This document shows, in pieces, positions 14,150 through 15,370 of a DNA stretch of 15,370 nucleotides. The position numbers were made by a program, and so were the translations under genes. Each line of letters opens with the position of its first letter. Within the stretch, counting starts at the first letter, position 1. Source of the DNA: RGIG6353 sp045531285 (GTDB lineage Bacteria; Bacillota; Clostridia; Oscillospirales; SIG627); NCBI GenBank assembly GCA_045531285.1, contig JAZSDT010000076.1, positions 1 to 15,370 of the forward strand, written 5' to 3'. The notes beneath the pieces are model-generated. The model saw nothing but the letters and a program-made list of their open reading frames with translations, was not told the DNA's origin and searched no databases.

Positions 14150-14185
14150 ATAGTGTAGTAGTTTTATGACTGCTACACTATTTTT
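14150..14185 (+). terminator. IS subterminal hairpin terminating inward transcription
   Basis: A 12-bp stem with one G-T pair (14150-14161 with 14170-14181) and an 8-nt loop is followed on the plus strand by TTTTATG. It lies just outside the orfB stop. It faces transcripts entering from the neighbouring gene rather than orfB's own transcript, whose side lacks a U tract. Confidence 0.6.
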
Positions 14186-14984
14186 ATGCAGCCAAGGTGT
14201 TAAGGCGGTATTGTACCGGACTCATCCACCCAAGTTTTTCTTTAATTCTTATCTCGTTGTAATATTTTATATATTTTTCGATAGCTTCTTTAAGCTCATC
14301 AAAGCTGTAATAGGTTGTTCCGTAATACATCTCTTGCTTTAGTATTCCAAAAAAGTTTTCCATTACCGAATTATCATAACAATTACCTTTGCGGGACATA
14401 CTCTGAAATATTTTGTTTTCTTTAAGAGCAGACGAATATGCACCCATCTGATATGCCCAACCTCTGTCTGAATGAAACGTTCTTCTATATGGGCAATCGG
14501 ATGTTATTTCTATTGCTTGCCTTTGAGCAGATAGTATCCCGATAGCGGATGGGTTCTGGCTTATACTATAGCTTAAAACTTCTCCGTTGAACATATCAAG
14601 GAATGGATCTAAATACAATTTCTTGATTGCCATTCTGCCTTTGTTGTCTATCTCATAATACTTAAACTCAGTGGTATCGGTAGTTATTTTTTGATGCGGC
14701 ACGGATGTGTTAAAACGTCTGTTGATTCTATTCGGTGCTATTTTACCAACATTACCTTTGTATGAATTGTATCTACGGCTTTTACGTGTAAATGAAGTGA
14801 CTTGAAAACCTAATTTACGCATAATTCTTTGAACTTTCTTTTTGTTGACAAAAATATTTCTGTTTCGTAGTTCTCTATATACTCGTCTGTAACCGTAATC
14901 CTTGTTTTCTGAATGGATTTTGGTTATCTCTTCTTCTAAGTACTTATCAGGATTTTCTCTGTCAAACCGCTTTTGCCAGTACAT
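14184..14984 (-). CDS. IS3-family transposase OrfB (DDE integrase core)
   Basis: The minus-strand product, 266 residues from the first ATG, has an HTH_21-like region (EITKIHSENKDYGYRRVYRELR) and an rve integrase core. Catalytic residues are visible as TTDTTEF (first Asp), TFHSDRGWAYQ (second Asp) and NSVMENFFGILKQE (Glu within a D-D-35-E arrangement). It ends with YNEIRIKEKLGWMSPVQYR, the usual IS3 C terminus. The same frame stays open upstream of the ATG through EKTARIVHSLRGQFKLKDILAVVGFPKATY, the normal N-terminal part of OrfB, so the working protein is probably the OrfAB frameshift fusion. No internal stop or lesion is visible, so the transposase looks intact. Confidence 0.95.
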   Translation of the reverse strand: MYWQKRFDRENPDKYLEEEITKIHSENKDYGYRRVYRELRNRNIFVNKKKVQRIMRKLGFQVTSFTRKSRRYNSYKGNVGKIAPNRINRRFNTSVPHQKITTDTTEFKYYEIDNKGRMAIKKLYLDPFLDMFNGEVLSYSISQNPSAIGILSAQRQAIEITSDCPYRRTFHSDRGWAYQMGAYSSALKENKIFQSMSRKGNCYDNSVMENFFGILKQEMYYGTTYYSFDELKEAIEKYIKYYNEIRIKEKLGWMSPVQYRLNTLAA

Positions 14985-15025
14985 ATATGTTGCCTTTGGA
15001 AAACCAACTACTGCGAGAATGTCTT

Positions 15026-15370
15026 TTAATTTGAACTGTCCTCGGAGACTGTGGACGATTCTCGCTGTTTTTTCAGAAGAGCTTCCTCTTCTAAACGCAG
15101 TCTCCTCAATTCTTTTAAATATGCGTTTTCGATTCTTAATTTAAGTAATTCATCCTCGAGTTCTTTGATATGTTCTACACTTGTATCTACAGGCTTTTCT
15201 TCGTTAGATTTAGAAGGCTTTTTAAATTCACTTATATCCATTGTTTTCTTACGACCTTTCTTCTTAGGTCTCAAAGCATCAGGACCGGTAATTCTAAAAT
15301 CATTTACCCATCGTGTAATCAAAGATGGATTGTTTATGCCTTGCGATAGTGCTAATTCCTGATATGAGAC
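15026..15370 (-). CDS. IS3-family OrfA (partial, N terminus beyond window)
   Basis: The frame is open from the window edge (15370) to the TAA at 15026. The first visible residues, SYQELALSQGINNPSLITRWVND, are the recognition part of a helix-turn-helix as in IS3/IS150 OrfA. A basic linker (RPKKKGRKK) comes next. Then there is a leucine-rich coiled coil (HIKELEDELLKLRIENAYLKELRRL), which mediates OrfA-OrfAB oligomers. The TTG at 15322 is not taken as the start because the HTH begins upstream. OrfA binds the IS ends and controls transposition. Confidence 0.9.
   Translation of the reverse strand, partial: VSYQELALSQGINNPSLITRWVNDFRITGPDALRPKKKGRKKTMDISEFKKPSKSNEEKPVDTSVEHIKELEDELLKLRIENAYLKELRRLRLEEEALLKKQRESSTVSEDSSN
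15068..15073 (-). other. A6 slippage tract for -1 OrfA-OrfB frameshift
   Basis: On the minus strand six A residues (CTG AAA AAA CAG in the orfA frame) lie where both frames are open. A -1 shift here changes LLKK into the orfB reading EKTARIVHSL. Short A tracts are the usual programmed frameshift or slippage sites in IS3 elements. The site is not the standard A-AAA-AAG in phase, so single-codon slippage or transcriptional slippage is possible. Confidence 0.6.

Larger units (their letters stand above)
14126..15370 (-). mobile_element. IS3-family insertion sequence (truncated by window end)
   Basis: The element contains orfA and orfB in the order and -1 relationship typical of the IS3 family. 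Its end near orfB starts TGACCCCCAAAAGTTAGAC (14126 on), a sequence type common at IS3-family termini. TGTG at 14124 leaves a 2-bp uncertainty in the exact boundary. The other terminus lies beyond 15370, so the inverted repeat and target duplication cannot be checked. Confidence 0.85.

Overview
The window looks like a chromosomal segment of a spore-forming, low-to-moderate G+C Firmicute, most likely a Clostridia of the Oscillospiraceae/Ruminococcaceae type. The reasons are the classic Firmicutes order of the nusA-infB operon (rimP-nusA-rnpM-rplGA-infB-rbfA-nrnA-truB), a full-length SpoIIE, strong sigma-A-like promoters, and A/G-rich Shine-Dalgarno sites. The exact genus cannot be read from the sequence.

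Layout. Positions 2-541 hold the C-terminal part of a ChrA-type chromate transporter, cut by the window edge. It converges on a tRNA-Pro(UGG) gene at 677-752 (minus) that has its own TTGACA-17-TACAAT promoter and a U-tailed terminator. Divergently, a near-consensus promoter (839-867) drives the translation/transcription operon at 943-8305. Its short leader contains an 11-bp terminator-like hairpin that may be a NusA-responsive attenuator. The genes are tightly packed: 1-8 bp overlaps at rnpM/rplGA, infB/rbfA, rbfA/nrnA and nrnA/truB. The last member is a SLOG-domain (DUF1273/YpsA-like) gene in the place where ribF usually follows truB. A perfect 17-bp hairpin (8332-8374) separates this operon from the convergent spoIIE (8378-10858, minus).

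The spoIIE upstream region shows a Spo0A box (TTCGACA on the minus strand) exactly 21 bp from an extended -10, the architecture known for Spo0A-activated sigma-A promoters. The 540-bp region between spoIIE and the next gene also carries two ~70-bp degenerate repeats whose hairpins differ by a compensatory base pair, a third partial copy, and a strong orphan hairpin. It ends in the promoter of an isolated gene (11403-14072) encoding an 889-residue protein without a signal peptide. That protein looks like an uncharacterised TIM-barrel glycoside hydrolase with an inserted small beta module.

Immediately behind this gene's terminator hairpin sits an IS3-family insertion sequence (from about 14126 past the window end), oriented on the minus strand. 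OrfA and OrfB are in the expected -1 relationship with an A6 slippage tract, and a hairpin near the IS end would block incoming transcription.

How the genes work together: the main operon couples 30S maturation (RimP, RbfA), transcription elongation/termination (NusA), initiation (IF2), RNA binding and RNase P modulation (RnpM, YlxQ), tRNA pseudouridylation (TruB) and nanoRNA/pAp turnover (NrnA). SpoIIE belongs to the forespore sigma-F programme. The 889-residue protein is the least explained gene and the best candidate for new biology. No CRISPR, phage or defence system was seen.
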